Shown here: positions 30,270 to 42,724 of the stretch, piece by piece
Layout: each line of letters starts with the position of its first letter
Position numbering within the stretch: position 1 is the first letter of the stretch
NCBI RefSeq assembly: GCF_037126465.1
Contig: NC_088202.1
Location: forward strand, 131,144,123-131,208,122
Reading direction: 5' to 3'
DNA: 64,000 nucleotides
Origin: Ornithodoros turicata
Lineage: Eukaryota > Arthropoda > Arachnida > Ixodida > Argasidae
The notes under the pieces: model-generated
Seen by the model: only the letters and a program-made list of their open reading frames with translations
Databases searched by the model: none
What the model was told of the DNA's origin: nothing
Position numbers and translations under genes: made by a program

Positions 30270-32340
30270 CTTTCCAGATTCATGAGATTTTGGTTATTGT
30301 TGTCGAATCTGATACTCTCAAGTCCAAAGCGCTTTCCAACGACACCTCAGTCGGCGTTCTGCCTTCACTCGTTCGCGAGATAGGCTGCAGGCAAGGTACA
30401 CGTGCCACTGTAGTACCGTCTCTCTCTCAGGCGCCCGCCACACCCACAGGTTGCGTCAGGTGCCGCAGTGACATTATTAGCTAGAATCTTACACGTGTAA
30501 GCTATCTGGAATTGGCCACTTGGTTGCTACAGGTTTATTACTCACCGAGTTATCGCGTTACGAAATTCGTTATAATTTTGTTGCACCGTAAATTTTCATC
30601 TGGCAACTTGCAGACGTTTTCACGTCAAAAACGGCTGTCATTGTTCCAGTCTGGCACTGTGGAGTTACTTCTATAATATCCCTTCCATTGTGAAGCTTAT
30701 AGTGACCTTGCTATGGCTATTTGCGACCAGGTCATTCATTGCCGTGTCATATAGTTTAACATTCCATCCCATTCCGCCTGACTAACCTTTCCCCTTTTTC
30801 TTTTTTCGATACCCCCCCCATTCACACGAAGACAAGTTGTCTGTATTTCGCATCGCGCATAGGGGAAAAGCAAGTAGTACACGTGAAGCGAATTATAGAA
30901 ACGCGGAAAGTATGATGTAAGTAAGGGAGGAAGATGCCTTCTGTCTACCTGTTTATTATGCGACAGCGTGCAATGGACGTTTGTGTGAACGCGGACCAAT
31001 AATAAGGCGCTGCGAACGTTACTGTCTGGCGACAGTTTGACATGGGCTCGCAATAAATCTAACCGTTCCACAAAACACATTTCTCCTCGATGGGTTAATT
31101 AATCCTGAGCCCAGAGACTAAGCGTCGCCGCTGCACACTTGGCTTCGTATACTTCAGAATTTGGCACCTTATTTCAGCGGCGTCCCAACAGGTTCTTGTG
31201 TTGCACTAGAATGTGAAGCGGGCTTCGATTGCTGCACTAAAGTTATGCAGGCAAAGCACGCTTTAAAGGATGTAGCTGATTGGCTTTATAAAGTGATATG
31301 GACACGCAAATCTTGCTTTTATCTGTTTATCAATGGATTTACGTCCTGTTCAATTTAGTATCCTACTTATTGTAGCGCCATAAGCGTCTAAAGGTTTACT
31401 TTAACGGATAGGTATTCCCCGTTCAGCTGCGATGCAGCCTATCGGAAACAACCAAGGTTTTGAAAGAAGAGACATTTTCCTTGTTTTACTTGGGGGAAAA
31501 AGGGAAAGAGTGACTAGCTCACAAAATATAATAGCACCGAACCTTTACCCTGGAAACTGACACAGCAACGTGCGATGTTAAGACAAGCGCACACGTAGGC
31601 AAATAAGAGTTGTAGCATCTCGCCAGGCGCACCGACAGAACTCATGAAGCACCTTTCACTTCAGAAAACCCTAGGACTGAAGAGAAAGTTACGCGCCACG
31701 GAGTTCTTTCCGTTGCACTAGAAACATGTTAATAATGTCTTCTACTATAATCCGTCTTCCACATACGATGAACTTCGAAACAGATAAGGTATCCGTACAG
31801 CATATCTACCCATATAAGAACATCACACACACGACTAGATAATTCAACGCAATATATATTGCGTACCAACCTGCCGATACTGTTCTTTCTTTTGTCTTTA
31901 TTGTTTATTCGTCCTAGTTCTTTTTCTTTTTCTTTCGCCACGGCGGGGCGATGGCTTTCACGCATCGACGGCTTTCACCAAGAAGAGAGGAAGAAAAAAG
32001 GAAAGAAAATATACAGAAATGTATCATCCTCCAAGAATAAGCCGATTACGTGTCGCGAGAGCCTCTTCTTTGATCCTCGCGGCTTCACCTCGTGGTCGAG
32101 TGAATTCGGAGATGATTTTAGTTTCGAAATATTCTGTGACAAGAGACACGGAGCACGTCAAGTATACGGCTGCTTGTTCTGAAAGGATGTATGGTTTCTC
32201 TCTCTCTCTCTATCTCTCTCGCTATGTGGTGCCATTTGTGTGAAAGATGTCTTCTGATAGGAAATTGATTTAAATGCGACATCGTTCGTTATAAGGTGGT
32301 GAACGAGGTGCTGCGTTTTACAAAATCAACGGTAATATTA
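30270..32340. other. No recognised gene
   Basis: No coding relic was convincing. A (TC)n run lies near 32199-32222. Confidence 0.4.
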
Positions 32341-32735
32341 AGGTACATTTACTAAGGCTCAGCGAGTATTTGGATTTTGGACTAAGGGACTACTTGTGTA
32401 TTCCATTCGAATTCCGAATCTAATATGGAATGCTATATTCGAATTTCCAATCGAAGCGATGTCTTTTCCAAACCAAATATAGTCGAATGGTTTCGAAGTT
32501 GAACTCGCAAGCCCAAAAACGCGACAAGGCCATGTACAGCAAAATGAACGCTGCTTCATGCGAAGATCCGTATGCATATGTAATGTGAAAATGCTGTGTA
32601 TGTATGCTGGATATGTGTTCGGTACGGCTACATAACTATTCGCTTCGTACTTGCTTTGGGTGTATAATTATTGACTCGTATTCGATTCGTATTCGCTGAG
32701 CCTTTAAAATTACTATTTCGCGCAGCCCTAAGAGT
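32341..32735. repeat. ATTCGAAT-rich MITE-like repeat
   Basis: AGGCTCAGCGAGTATTTGG at the left and TATTCGCTGAGCCTTT at about 32690-32706 are inverted. The interior is dense in ATTCGAATTCC/TCGAATTTCC words, and the right end carries GCGCAGCCCT. This is the style of hAT-type MITEs with a CAGGGCTG end. The exact boundaries are uncertain. Confidence 0.5.
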
Positions 32736-35249
32736 TACGTGTCATGTCGCTTGCTGCTCTGGCGGTACGTAATGTGTAACCTTTTGTGTCTTTTCTATCC
32801 CTAAAACCTAGGCTACAAGTACCGCAGCGAGGGAAGTGGGTTGCCTGACGGCGTCCGAAGATGGGGCATGCTCCCAGGCCGGCGGCTGTTCTTGCGAAGC
32901 CTCTTCTTTGACGGTATGTCTCTTCTGCAGCTTGAGAGCGCATACGACGAAACCGTCAGCCCACCAGTAGATGACCTAGAAGTGCTTCTTCTAGAATAGG
33001 TCGGTTACATAACCGTATCCTCGGTAGATTTATTGCGAGTCCAGTGCACCTTACGCACAACGGAGATCGCGACCGACATAACAACGTGTACAGAACGTCG
33101 TTTGACGGGGATCCACCTGGATTATTTATGCACGTTGCGACGGAAAGACGAGTAACAAAAATTTTCTACTTTCGCGCGCTTTTTCTTTTCTTTTTTTCTT
33201 TTTTGTAATCCTGACGACTTCGTTGCTTCATAAAAGTGTCGCGGGAGAGCCTGATATCAGAATCACGACTGTTTTTTTAGGATGTTTGCACGTGCATAAC
33301 ATCACTAGAAACCGCGAGACCACTTTCAGCAACTACCCTGATGCATTTTGACGATGTTGAGCGAGCGATGCAACCCATTACGTCCTATACCAAAACGGTC
33401 TCAACAAAAACAACAACTTTATTTCGAGATGATGGTGCGTCCTTTGCCGGAACTGTTTGCAGTTCTGTTCTGTTCTTGTCGAACATGAAGAAAAAGGGAG
33501 CATCCTGTTTCAAGCTGCTCAAACAGTTTCAAAGCGTACCTCGATGCATCCTGTAGTTTTTCCAATACTACGCTCCGTAGTTTATAAACGGAATGAGGCC
33601 GTGATACCGCAGACAATAAGCTCCTACGAGCATATCCCTTCCTGGTCCTCTTTGAATAAATCGTATCGCACGAACGTGGTTTATGTGTTATTATTAGCAG
33701 ATTTATAATATTCATTGGGAGTAGATTTACACACAAGGCGTATCATAGATTTATATTTAAGTTTGGTGTAGAGGAATAATAGTAACCGGAGTATCACAAG
33801 GCCCCGGAATTCAAGAAGATCATGTTACATGAATGATTGAAAAGTTTCCATCATGTGCATGTTACATATCCGCGTGGAAGTGAAGGTTTCAGGAAAGTGA
33901 AATTATACTTTCTTCATAGAATCTCCTTTGTTCAACTCAACCTCTACCCATATATCCATCACTGCTTTGCACATAAAACTAATAATTGCAACAAACTAGC
34001 ACTCTAATAATAACTCCCTAAACAGAGTACGTTATCAATCCTGAATTGGGTTGCTGAAATCTGATTGTCTTTTTTCTACTTCACGTATAGCTTCTTTCAA
34101 AGGTTAGCTGGGATACCAAACGTGGGACAAACTGCCCAGCGGCTTCCCCAAGTCTAATAGACAAGGGTCTAGTCGGTCGAGCGCAGCCAATGGTTGTGAA
34201 CTGTACCAAGAGGAGCAAAGCAAGCCATGTTCTTTTGTGCTTCCACCCATGCAGTTGGGCGAATTCTCCTTTTCAATCTCGTAGAGGAAGGCGCGACCGA
34301 GAGGTACGTTGTCATCGCAGCAACACCGGCAGGTATTCTGCGCCGTGTACAATTGTTTTGTTCCGCTATAACTCTCGACAAGGGCACGACTATGTAATAC
34401 AGGTAATAAGGTTGTATTCTACGTGCCAGTTCCAGTTCATGAACGTCAAATTTTAGTTACAATTTTTAATATCCTAAAGGCGTCGCGGTCATAAAACCAG
34501 CGCTGTCACGTGACCAACCTGCTGTCGCTTTCATTCGATTCTTCGCTTCCGTAGTTGTGTTCATTGACTTTGTGACATCTGATTGAGACGTCCTGCATAA
34601 TTGTACCTCCCTTTTCTTTTGTAAATGCAGTAGAATCAATATATTATCCGTCAAATAAAACAGATAATTAAAATTCGAGAAAGTCCCCAGGGGCTGTCAG
34701 CGGGAAAACGTACGGTCGTAATTAAGCCGGGAAGCGCAGGAAATTTGTGCTGCAAGAATGTAGGCATGCACCGTGCTCGAGCAGCCGTGTTGAGGAATGC
34801 CCAGGTTCCGCTCTGGCTGCTTGGAATTTCGGTGTCAGATATTACAAAATGATATGGGGCGCACTTCACAGTAAGTTCAAATATCGCCGCGTACTAGGAG
34901 GAAGGCACAGTGCGACTCTCAATTCTCTTTATAAAATGCGTATAATACAAGCTGTGTGCAGGCAAACCTCTTGCAATTTGCCCACGTAACACGTCGCGGA
35001 CTTACCGGACGAAGTTCCTGTGGCCCACGACGATCCATTTGTGCAAGCTCAATCATCACAAAAGTCTTACAAATCAACTCCGCAAGATAGAAGAAATATA
35101 GCGACGCAAGCTTTCGCATTAGAATATGCTATACGTCAACATGGCTGTCTAAATGGTCAGAGGTATTGTGAGTACTGTTCGAAGATGTATAACAACTTCT
35201 GGAAGTAGCGTCCTTAGTAGTTCGCCCTCCTCTCTCGAGAGAAACTGTT
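32736..35249. other. No recognised gene
   Basis: I found no family signature in this 2.5 kb on either strand. Confidence 0.4.
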
Positions 35250-35708
35250 TCACGACCTGAAATGAAGCGAGGGTTGCGACACGACACGCTCCTTTACAAT
35301 GTCCATTATAATGTCTCTGCGAAGTTGAAGGCGACCTGCATCTCCTTTATAGAACTCGTACAAATAAGTGCTGCCAACCTCTCCCGTCAAGCACTTTTGA
35401 ACTCGCGTCACGTGATCCCACATTCCGAGAGGGAACCAAATGCACAGGGATGAATGCACTGTGTCGATAGCTATATTGACGGCCATATAGACGTGCAAAG
35501 ACGGCCCCAGAACGTCTCCTGTAATAGCTGTTGATGGGCCCGAACCAATGGGCCTGCCGACCACAAACGGACTGTAGGCGTTGCCATTGTTACGTGAAAC
35601 ACCGGCAGGTGAGCCTGGCGAGCTGGAAGTTTCAGATGCTTCCGCAGATAACCCTGGTCTCTTGATGCTTCTCACCCTCGCCTGTCGCGAAACAACGCGG
35701 GCGCCCAC
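35250..35708 (-). other. Unrecognised 152-codon open frame
   Basis: One of the longer open frames outside obvious transposons. Its composition is protein-like (segments such as NAYSPFVVGRPIGSGPSTA and VNIAIDTVHSSLCIWFPLGM), and it ends in a basic stretch (RLQLRRDIIMDIVKERVV). There is no motif I recognise and no tail or neighbouring LINE piece. Chance cannot be excluded in this moderately GC-rich sequence. Confidence 0.2.
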
Positions 35709-35779
35709 CCTCGAATCTCACAAACGTTTGGGTTCATGTTAAGAGTGTAGAATGTTGAGCAGGTTGGTGAAGACACATC

Positions 35780-35853
35780 GCGAAACGAAAAGCGCGACAG
35801 CGAGACGAAGAGACAAATGTGTTTTCATCTCGTTGTCGCGCTTTTCGTTTCGC
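35780..35853. repeat. Short foldback, 26-bp arms
   Basis: GCGAAACGAAAAGCGCGACA (35780 onward) is mirrored in 35828-35853 with a single mismatch in 26 bases and a 22-base spacer. Confidence 0.8.
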
Positions 35854-35969
35854 CATGGGTTCATGTCAACGCCGCGGGGTGAAGGGAGAGTGGAGGAGTC
35901 CCGAACTAACGGGCCGGGGGGGGCTCTGATCCCCATGGGCAGACCGCGGGGCACCAACCCCGCTGTCCG

Positions 35970-35985
35970 CCCCCCCCCCCCCCCC
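35970..35985 (+). repeat. 16-base poly-C run
   Basis: A pure C run follows GCTGTCCG. It could be the poly-C end of a LINE copy, but no GGAATAGCAAGC or AATAAACATAT sequence precedes it. Confidence 0.6.
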
Positions 35986-36895
35986 GTGTAGTAACACCAC
36001 CATATTGATTGTATTGAGTATGCGGTTCGTAAATATCGTATTGGGAACGTAGCTCCATCACTTGAAATATACTAGGCCAGGGCTGAATCGCCTTTACAGC
36101 TTTCTGTGTATGCAACACAGTGCCCCACTTCCATTGAGTAACTGCTGCATGCCTCCACGGGTGAACTTTTGTAGAGCGCTACGCCGTAGTGCTTGGAATA
36201 ACGTAGCTTAGCGAAACAATTTCTGCGTGATCACTGTCATTGCGGTGTTTTCTTTTCTTTTTTACCTGGAATTAATTGAGAAGAGCGCGTGTATGATTGA
36301 ATATCTCCGTGGGTGCTGCAGCGCCATGACGAGTAACTTCGGCTGAATTAGGGCGACTTCGTTTATCAACCTTCGTTGGCTACGGATTAAAACTTTCCCG
36401 TCTGCACTCCGGTACTCTCCCGCTGCCTGCTTGCGTGGCTTCGGGATAGGGGGCTTTGCGTCCCGTGGGGTAATTACAACCATCGCCTCTGTCCAGGGAG
36501 GTTATGCTGGCTGATTGTCGAGATAACTTGATCCGCCAAGGAAAGTAAGCGGAACGCGTCTATTGGACAGCGCGGACCATGGTGCTCCCCGCAGCCCAAT
36601 AAGCGCCTCCCGCTCACAGTTCTCGACGCATCGAGTTATCTCGACATTCACCGAAAATAGCCTCCCTGTGTTGATCTGTCCGGTAAATCCGGCATGCACT
36701 TTCTGTTTCTGTCAACACACACACACACACACATAAAGAGACGATGACGAGATGGGGCTGATGTCGGCCAGCAGACTGGGCGCTGCCCCAGTGCCATTTG
36801 TAGATAGCGAGAGATGATGATTCAGGTGATCAAAGCAGGGCAGAGAGGGCTGTTGATGACAGGAAATCCCAAAAGTGACGGAGACCTTGGTGCAT
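35986..36895. other. No recognised gene; (AC)n run
   Basis: An (AC)n microsatellite lies at about 36714-36733. Nothing else was recognised. Confidence 0.45.
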
Positions 36896-37115
36896 ATGAG
36901 TATCAGCAAGAGGCCGCTCGCCTTAGCTGCGCTCATTGGCCCCTATGAAGATCCTGTGCTCCATCGTCGGGTTCTTCACCTGTTCATGGACTTCCTGTCG
37001 CCCACTGGATTGCTCCAAACGCTTTAGTTCTTTCTTGTATTTTCATCCTTCCTCATCTTCACATAATGTTCCACGTGCAATGTGGTAGGGTACCGCACCA
37101 CCGCGGTGAAACACC
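36896..37115 (+). mobile_element. RNase H-type LINE 3' end, strongly truncated
   Basis: The last 43 codons of ORF2 (SISKRPLALAALIGPYEDP, FMDFLSPTGLLQTL, stop at 37025-37027) match the RPLNLAKILGPW..TGLATAL end of the 25350 copy. They are followed by a 3' UTR with ACCGCACCACCGCGGT and CACCCCATCTCATC. The zinc-knuckle is absent. The sequence is clearly diverged from the 25350 and 41910 copies, so it is an older or sister family. Confidence 0.65.
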
Positions 37116-39696
37116 CCATCTCATCGTCATCATTTACTGTTACTGTTGTTCTTGGTGCATATGAACGCTACTGGACCAGGGGCCCAGCACCTTGCCAATG
37201 GCAAAGTGGCGGTGGTCGACTGCATGCATTCCGTGCTGCAAGGTCTCGCTCTCCCGCTCGTAGACAGGGCAGTCCATAAGTAAGTGGCGCAGGTTTCTGT
37301 AAAAAAAAGTGAAGTTGACTTGGCAAATTTCGGAGTTGAATTGGGAAAATTCAATTTCTACCGAATGGAATTTGGTGAAAATACTCAGAAGTCACGGCAA
37401 AATCTCCCCTGTGAATATAGCACTGACCTCATAATGTACAGACAAGTCGATTTTTTTTAAATACAGTTTATTTATCACACTAGGTGAAAGGCCCTATCCG
37501 CGTATACAAGCGTACCTAGTGTGTTTATAACTTTTTTTATTATTGGCAAAGAAATCGGTCTGGGTAGCTCGGTTGGTATCGTGTTCGATCCGATCCGATG
37601 ACGGTAACAGTATGGGAGAGGGTAAACAACCTGTGTAGGAGATTTCCGGCCCATGTGAAATGATGCTCAACTGATCGAAATTATCGGTAGTGCTACTCTG
37701 CAGCTGACTCACCTCACGTGTAAATCTACTCTGCATTAAAAGTTAGGATAACTCCATTGTATTGTACATACATGTGATAAAACGACTGTGAAGTTGCTCA
37801 CGCGTGTAGAGATCGGAGAGAAGGAGGAAACGTGGCTTTGGAGGGTGCAGGCTCGCTGAGAACGAACTTGAAAACTTTCACGCAAAGCGACACTTGGGAC
37901 GTGAAATCGATAAAATATTTTTCCACCGGTCCAACGTGTGACGACGGTCTCACACAATCTATCACCACACCGTGCATCTTTGAAATATTCAACCAGTGTG
38001 CTTCGTGGAAGGTGAAAAAGCAGATGTCCTCACTCTCGCATCATGCAGAGATTCTACTGTTACTTCAACCTACCTACTTCTACCTTCTACCTACTTTAAG
38101 CTCAACGATCTGTGTTCGATAATCCTGCACGCCCCGGATCGCCAAGTGTCAAGCTCCTCGTGAATGCCTGGAAGCTCTGCTGGCGCGAAATTCCTCATCA
38201 TTTCACGTTTATTGCAAAAAACGGTATGACAGTCAAGGAAATGAGGAAGCGGAAACCTGGTTGGTACAATCTACACAGTTTCTCCAATGGGCAATAATAA
38301 TAATAATTTTGTGTAATTTTACACGTACGATAAGTACGCCCATATTTTTTTGTGGCGACAAGCCGCATGATCCGCTAGGTAGGAGTACAGATAAATTCGT
38401 CAACTTGGGTTCTATGACGTGCGCCGGAAATACCTGACACATGGTGCTCGTACATGTGTATTAAATAGACGCCAGAGTATTAGTTCCGTACATTTGAAGT
38501 CATTTGGCATATGTACCACATACATCTTAAAATGTTGTCTGTACTTGGAGGGGAATTATAGATAAGTAAACAAAACAAAAAGGAAAAAAGAACAGCTGGA
38601 TAAATTGGATGTGGGAAAGATGTTAGAAAACAGGGCGATACCGACTGCTGTTTACGACGACCCTTACCGACATTATTCAAGTTGTGTGTTTGGCGAACTG
38701 TGCTTATGTTGATGACTCAAAAGTTGGGGTACTCAAAACCATCTGAATCCCACAGAACAAAACATGGCGTTTCAAGTGACCAAAGTCAGACTGAGTAGTT
38801 GGCGCGCACTTGTGTTAGTCGAATAGAAAATAACCGCGACAGTAAAAGAAAAAGCACGATACTGTTGCGTTTCTTTTTCTTCAGCAAACCTCCTAAACCT
38901 GCATGCCCGTACGTTTGCCCCGATAAGTAGTACGAAAGAAGAGAACACAAGGGAAGGCCCCCTTCCCAATGTGTAAATATTGGCTCCCCGTGTCCCTGGA
39001 GGGCGAGACAAAAAGAGCCTAACATGGGACGGAGTAGGAAGAATAGGAACATAACACGTACTGATACAGGCCGAGGCTCATAACCTTGTAAAAGGGAAAT
39101 TGGAGCAGAAAGGCTTCGAAGACGAATGGCAGTACCGACGATGTGGCTACGAAGACAAAGAAGGCTAATAGACGATTTCAGAAATTGCATGGATGGCCCA
39201 CCAGAGAGCGCATTGTTGCGGAAGCCCCGCTGCACCTTGGGATTTAGTTTTCATGAGTCAGAGAGAAGAAGAAGAGCGCAAACGGTGTCAGTTTTCTCTC
39301 TCCTTCACCTCCCGTACCTTCGAGCAACAGGCAGACGAATACGAATGTAAACTATTTCCCACGACGCATTGCGCGATGCGCGTGACTTGGGCGACGGAGG
39401 ACCCCCGTGCGGAGCACAAGGGCAATATCTGAAATCGCCTATTGACTTCTAAGTGCAAAACATAAGTTGTCTTTAGTGAAACACTATTTACTCATTACCC
39501 GCACTCATTACCCTATTGATATGCACCAACTATAGCTCGACAACGAACTATACTTCAGTATACCTTGCTCTGCTTGAGCTATTCGTTTCTTTTTAGAAAG
39601 GCTGACTGGGTCCCTTCTTATACTAATGAATGTGCGGGAAAAAGGTCAGCAGATGCAACAAACAAGGGTCTCGTGCTCATCTTATAGATCGTACCA
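37116..39696. other. No recognised gene
   Basis: Near 37459-37520 a small inverted repeat (TTTATTTATCACACTAGGT / ACCTAGTGTGTTTATAA) forms a stem around 40 bases. No coding relic was identified in the rest. Confidence 0.4.
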
Positions 39697-40588
39697 ATTA
39701 AAGGAACCATCGAATCCGTAAACGCGTGTATGAGTGCCATACGGTAGTGTTAGGCCCCGCTTCATAGTGTACTTGGCCAAACTTATCTTCGGAAAACAGC
39801 TTACACATTTACGTAAACGAGTTGTAAAGATTCCCACTGCCTCTGCAGTTAACGAAGACCCAGCGATGACTGTGATTTATCTGTTTTTGTTCTTTATTTA
39901 AACAGCAAGCCGACATCTCTCTGGCTGACCTTTTCTAATAAATCATGATGACGTAGGTCAGGCAAACGAATGATAGCGCAGCGCAGGCGATTGTTTCCGA
40001 GCTCCTCTGCTTCGTGTTGGCACTGCAATACACTAAGTAAAAAGCCGTCGCTAAACCTTCCCCCTTTTCCCCCCTTTGGTCTAATAAATATATCCCGTCC
40101 CCCCCCCCTCAGTAAATTCGTGGACTGTCGTTTATCAGTATGAGCTCCAACACGATCACGTCGCTTTGCTTCACTTCACTTCACTTCACGGTGTTACTGT
40201 GCCTGGCTATACGTAGAGTCAGTAAATAAGTTTATTTAGTGACTGTAGCTGTACGAACACGTCCAACGCTAACCCAGAACTGTCATTCCCCGCAAGCCGA
40301 TTACATACTGCTCGCAACTTGTCGTCGTCTGCCCGGGCGCCAGCCAGTCGCCAAAGGGCGCTCCCTGATTGGACTTCTCCGTGTGACGTTTTCTTGATTT
40401 ACAAAGAGGGAACTCCTGCATACTCTCAACATCATACAGATGTTGTAGTCTCGGCCTCTGCTCTTGCCATGGATTACATGGAATTGCACAGGAACTGCTT
40501 CACTAATTTCCGTCGGATTTTCTGCGTTATTGCCGGTGCTGAACGCGTAGTGAAACGGAACTAGAAGTTCCGGAATCGATCGGGACGA
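39697..40588 (+). repeat. Dispersed repeat, copy B, with three later insertions
   Basis: It is collinear with 29105-29862. Relative to copy A it contains a LINE-like piece at about 39888-39948 (AACAGCAAGCCGAC..GGCTGACC..AATAAAT), a poly-C LINE end at about 40060-40110 (TAATAAATATATCCCGT then C10), and a 34-bp foldback (40214-40247). The THAP-like frame is disrupted. Confidence 0.7.
40214..40247. mobile_element. 34-bp miniature foldback with 8-bp target duplication
   Basis: TAGAGTCAGTAAATAA and TTTATTTAGTGACTGTA are imperfect inverted halves. GCTATACG (40206-40213) and GCTGTACG (40248-40255) flank it. Copy A has the uninterrupted GGCTGTACGAACACG at 29543 onward, confirming an insertion. Its size is extraordinary for a transposon copy; an internal deletion derivative is likely. 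Confidence 0.65.
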
Positions 40589-41780
40589 GTACGACAGTTC
40601 CTAAACGGGACTTTTTTTGTGTGCGTGTGTGGCTTGTGTCCCTCTGGTTCAGGTTAGCCTTTCTTTCTTTTCTTTTTTTACTATTTTGCTTGGGCACGTT
40701 ACGTCTTCCTCTTCATTCAGAGGCGCAAGTGTGCCAGTTAAGTTTAGCTCGCTCGAGACGCTTCACTGGAGCAAGACAATGGCGTCAGCAGCGGCGGAGT
40801 CACACACTAAGACTGCAAAGGAGTGATAGTAGTCCGTGGCGCCTTGTTTCTTTTTTCTCTGTCTGTCTCTCTCTCTTGTTGTTGTTTGGTGTTTTAAAGT
40901 CAAGTACTCCAGAAACGCGTACATCATTCGCGTTGTACATTACCAACTAAAGTTTGGCCGTCTGATGAACATCTTCTATTTTTATGCTGTGTAACTTAAG
41001 CAGCTGTAGCGAAGACATTCACAGTGAGACGATTGCTCTTCCCAACACGATACAAAGTAGGTTCTTTTTTTTTTCTTTCTTTCGAACCTTCTTTCGAACG
41101 TTCTTTCGTAGTTTTCTTTTTCTTTTTTTCCCTTTTTTTTGCCAGTATTTCGAACACAAGCAGAAGAATAGTTTCCGTTCGAAATATCGGCAGCTCCCGA
41201 CCAGAGGCGTTTGCTTTTTTTTATGCGGGCCTCTATGTTAATTCTACGGGAATATATTACTCTCAATTACAGGGTTAAAGCAATTTATGCTGATATGGAT
41301 GCGAGAACACGAAATAGGGAACGTGCCTGGGAGAGAGGAGCAGCTGTGAAGAAAAAAAATTGTCTGTGATCCACAGCGCACCCGTACCGCTTTATTTGCA
41401 TAACAGATTTGAGGATCTGCGTTTCAAGCATTTTACAGATTCTTCCCGATATTCCCTGTGTAGTTTAAAAACGAGAAGAAATCAATGATAGTCGAAAGCC
41501 TTCAGCAAGTTTCATCCTTCTTCACTCATACATTGCTTGCCGGATGTTCCTCGGCGTATAACATGATTAGCGATCTTTAAATCGAATGCTTCTGCTTTCT
41601 GTCCATGTTTCTTTCACCGTTTCGAAACCTTTTTTTATCCTCCCCTTTTCCCTTAACTTTAATGTGAGATTATATAAAATAACGAGCACTGTACGCTGCC
41701 GTCATGCGAAAGGAAAGTGCTGGTATTTACCCTTGGAACTCCTTCTTGGTTCATTGCACGTAGATTGCCCCCCTGTCACG
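40589..41780. other. No recognised gene; T-rich patches
   Basis: T/C-rich tracts occur around 41057-41140. TGTCACG at 41774-41780 is the left target duplication of the next insertion. Confidence 0.45.
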
Positions 41781-41826
41781 GTTTTTTGTTTTGTTTTGCA
41801 ATAAACCTATATTCCCCCCCCCCCCC
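41781..41826 (+). mobile_element. 46-bp poly-C LINE 3'-end insertion
   Basis: The insert reads T-rich, then GCAATAAACCTATATT, then a run of about 13 C. TGTCACG lies immediately before (41774-41780) and after it (41827-41833). CCCCC precedes TGTCACG on both sides, so the duplication could be up to 12 bp and the run length is ambiguous. It is the shortest of the poly-C copies. Confidence 0.7.
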
Positions 41827-41909
41827 TGTCACGCGAGTCGGTTTCTGTTTTCAATGTAACGACACGTCAACACTGGGTTTGACCGACATTCCCTATATAT
41901 TTGTTTATT
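41827..41909. other. Spacer, nothing recognised
   Basis: This short unique stretch lies between two LINE insertions. Confidence 0.5.
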
Positions 41910-42275
41910 TGCCTTTACACCTGCCTTTCAATACCGTCTCGGCTCCACCTCGTCTTCCCTCTGCCCCACTTGTGGAGTACACGGCGACCTCAGCCACGTC
42001 ATCCTGGCTTGTGGGCAATACCACCACGTGCGTGCACTAATGGAAGCCTCTATGCAACGCATTGACAAGCGGCTGTTCAACCTAGCTAAGATCCTCGGTC
42101 CGTGGTCGAACGCTGCCCACCAGACGCAGGGCCGTCGTCTTCTGGCGGAGTACTTGTGCTCCACCGGTCTGGCGACGGCTCTTTGAAAGCCCCCATCATC
42201 ATCCCTTCATCCTCTCCCAACGCGAAATAGGGCAGTGTACCGCCTCAGCGGCGGTGAATCGCCCACCCCATCACC
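41910..42275 (+). mobile_element. RNase H-type LINE 3' end, young copy
   Basis: It begins at a point corresponding to 25804 and runs to the same CACCCCATCACCATCC end as the 25350 copy, at about 96% identity. It encodes the last ~90 codons (zinc-knuckle CPTCGVHGDLSHVILAC, then RLFNLAKILGPW and STGLATAL, stop at 42184) without a stop. The ACCGCCTCAGCGGCGGT hairpin is present. There is no A tail. Confidence 0.8.
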
Positions 42276-42724
42276 ATCCATACATACGAATATCGGACGT
42301 GGTTTGAAAAGACGCATTCACTGATTTTGACTCTGGATGCTTCTGTTTAGCCTGCTTGTTCTGTTCCAAATCCTTCATCGCTGACAGATGAAAGCGCTAG
42401 AAACGCGGAACAGTTGTTCATTTCAAACGGCTGTACGGCAGCAACCGTTGCTCAGCGGCATGATGGAAAATAGAGCAAATACGCTGTATCATACGACGCA
42501 CACGTGGACTCGCAAATCTTAGAGTTAGGAAGACGGCAAATATATAAATGGCACATTGCCGTACTTCTACTTACCATCATATGTTTTCGCAGAATGGAGG
42601 TGGGCGAGACGCTTAGTAGTCGCGTTTTAGGCGCGCAGAGCACGCACTTCAATTCAAGTTTCCCGTTGTTCTTTTTGGAAACAAATTCTAAGTGCTTCCA
42701 GCACAACGGCCAGGGCACTGGCGA
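42276..42724. other. No recognised gene
   Basis: Nothing was recognised. Bases 42711-42724 (CAGGGCACTGGCGA) are the left target duplication of the next SINE. Confidence 0.5.
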
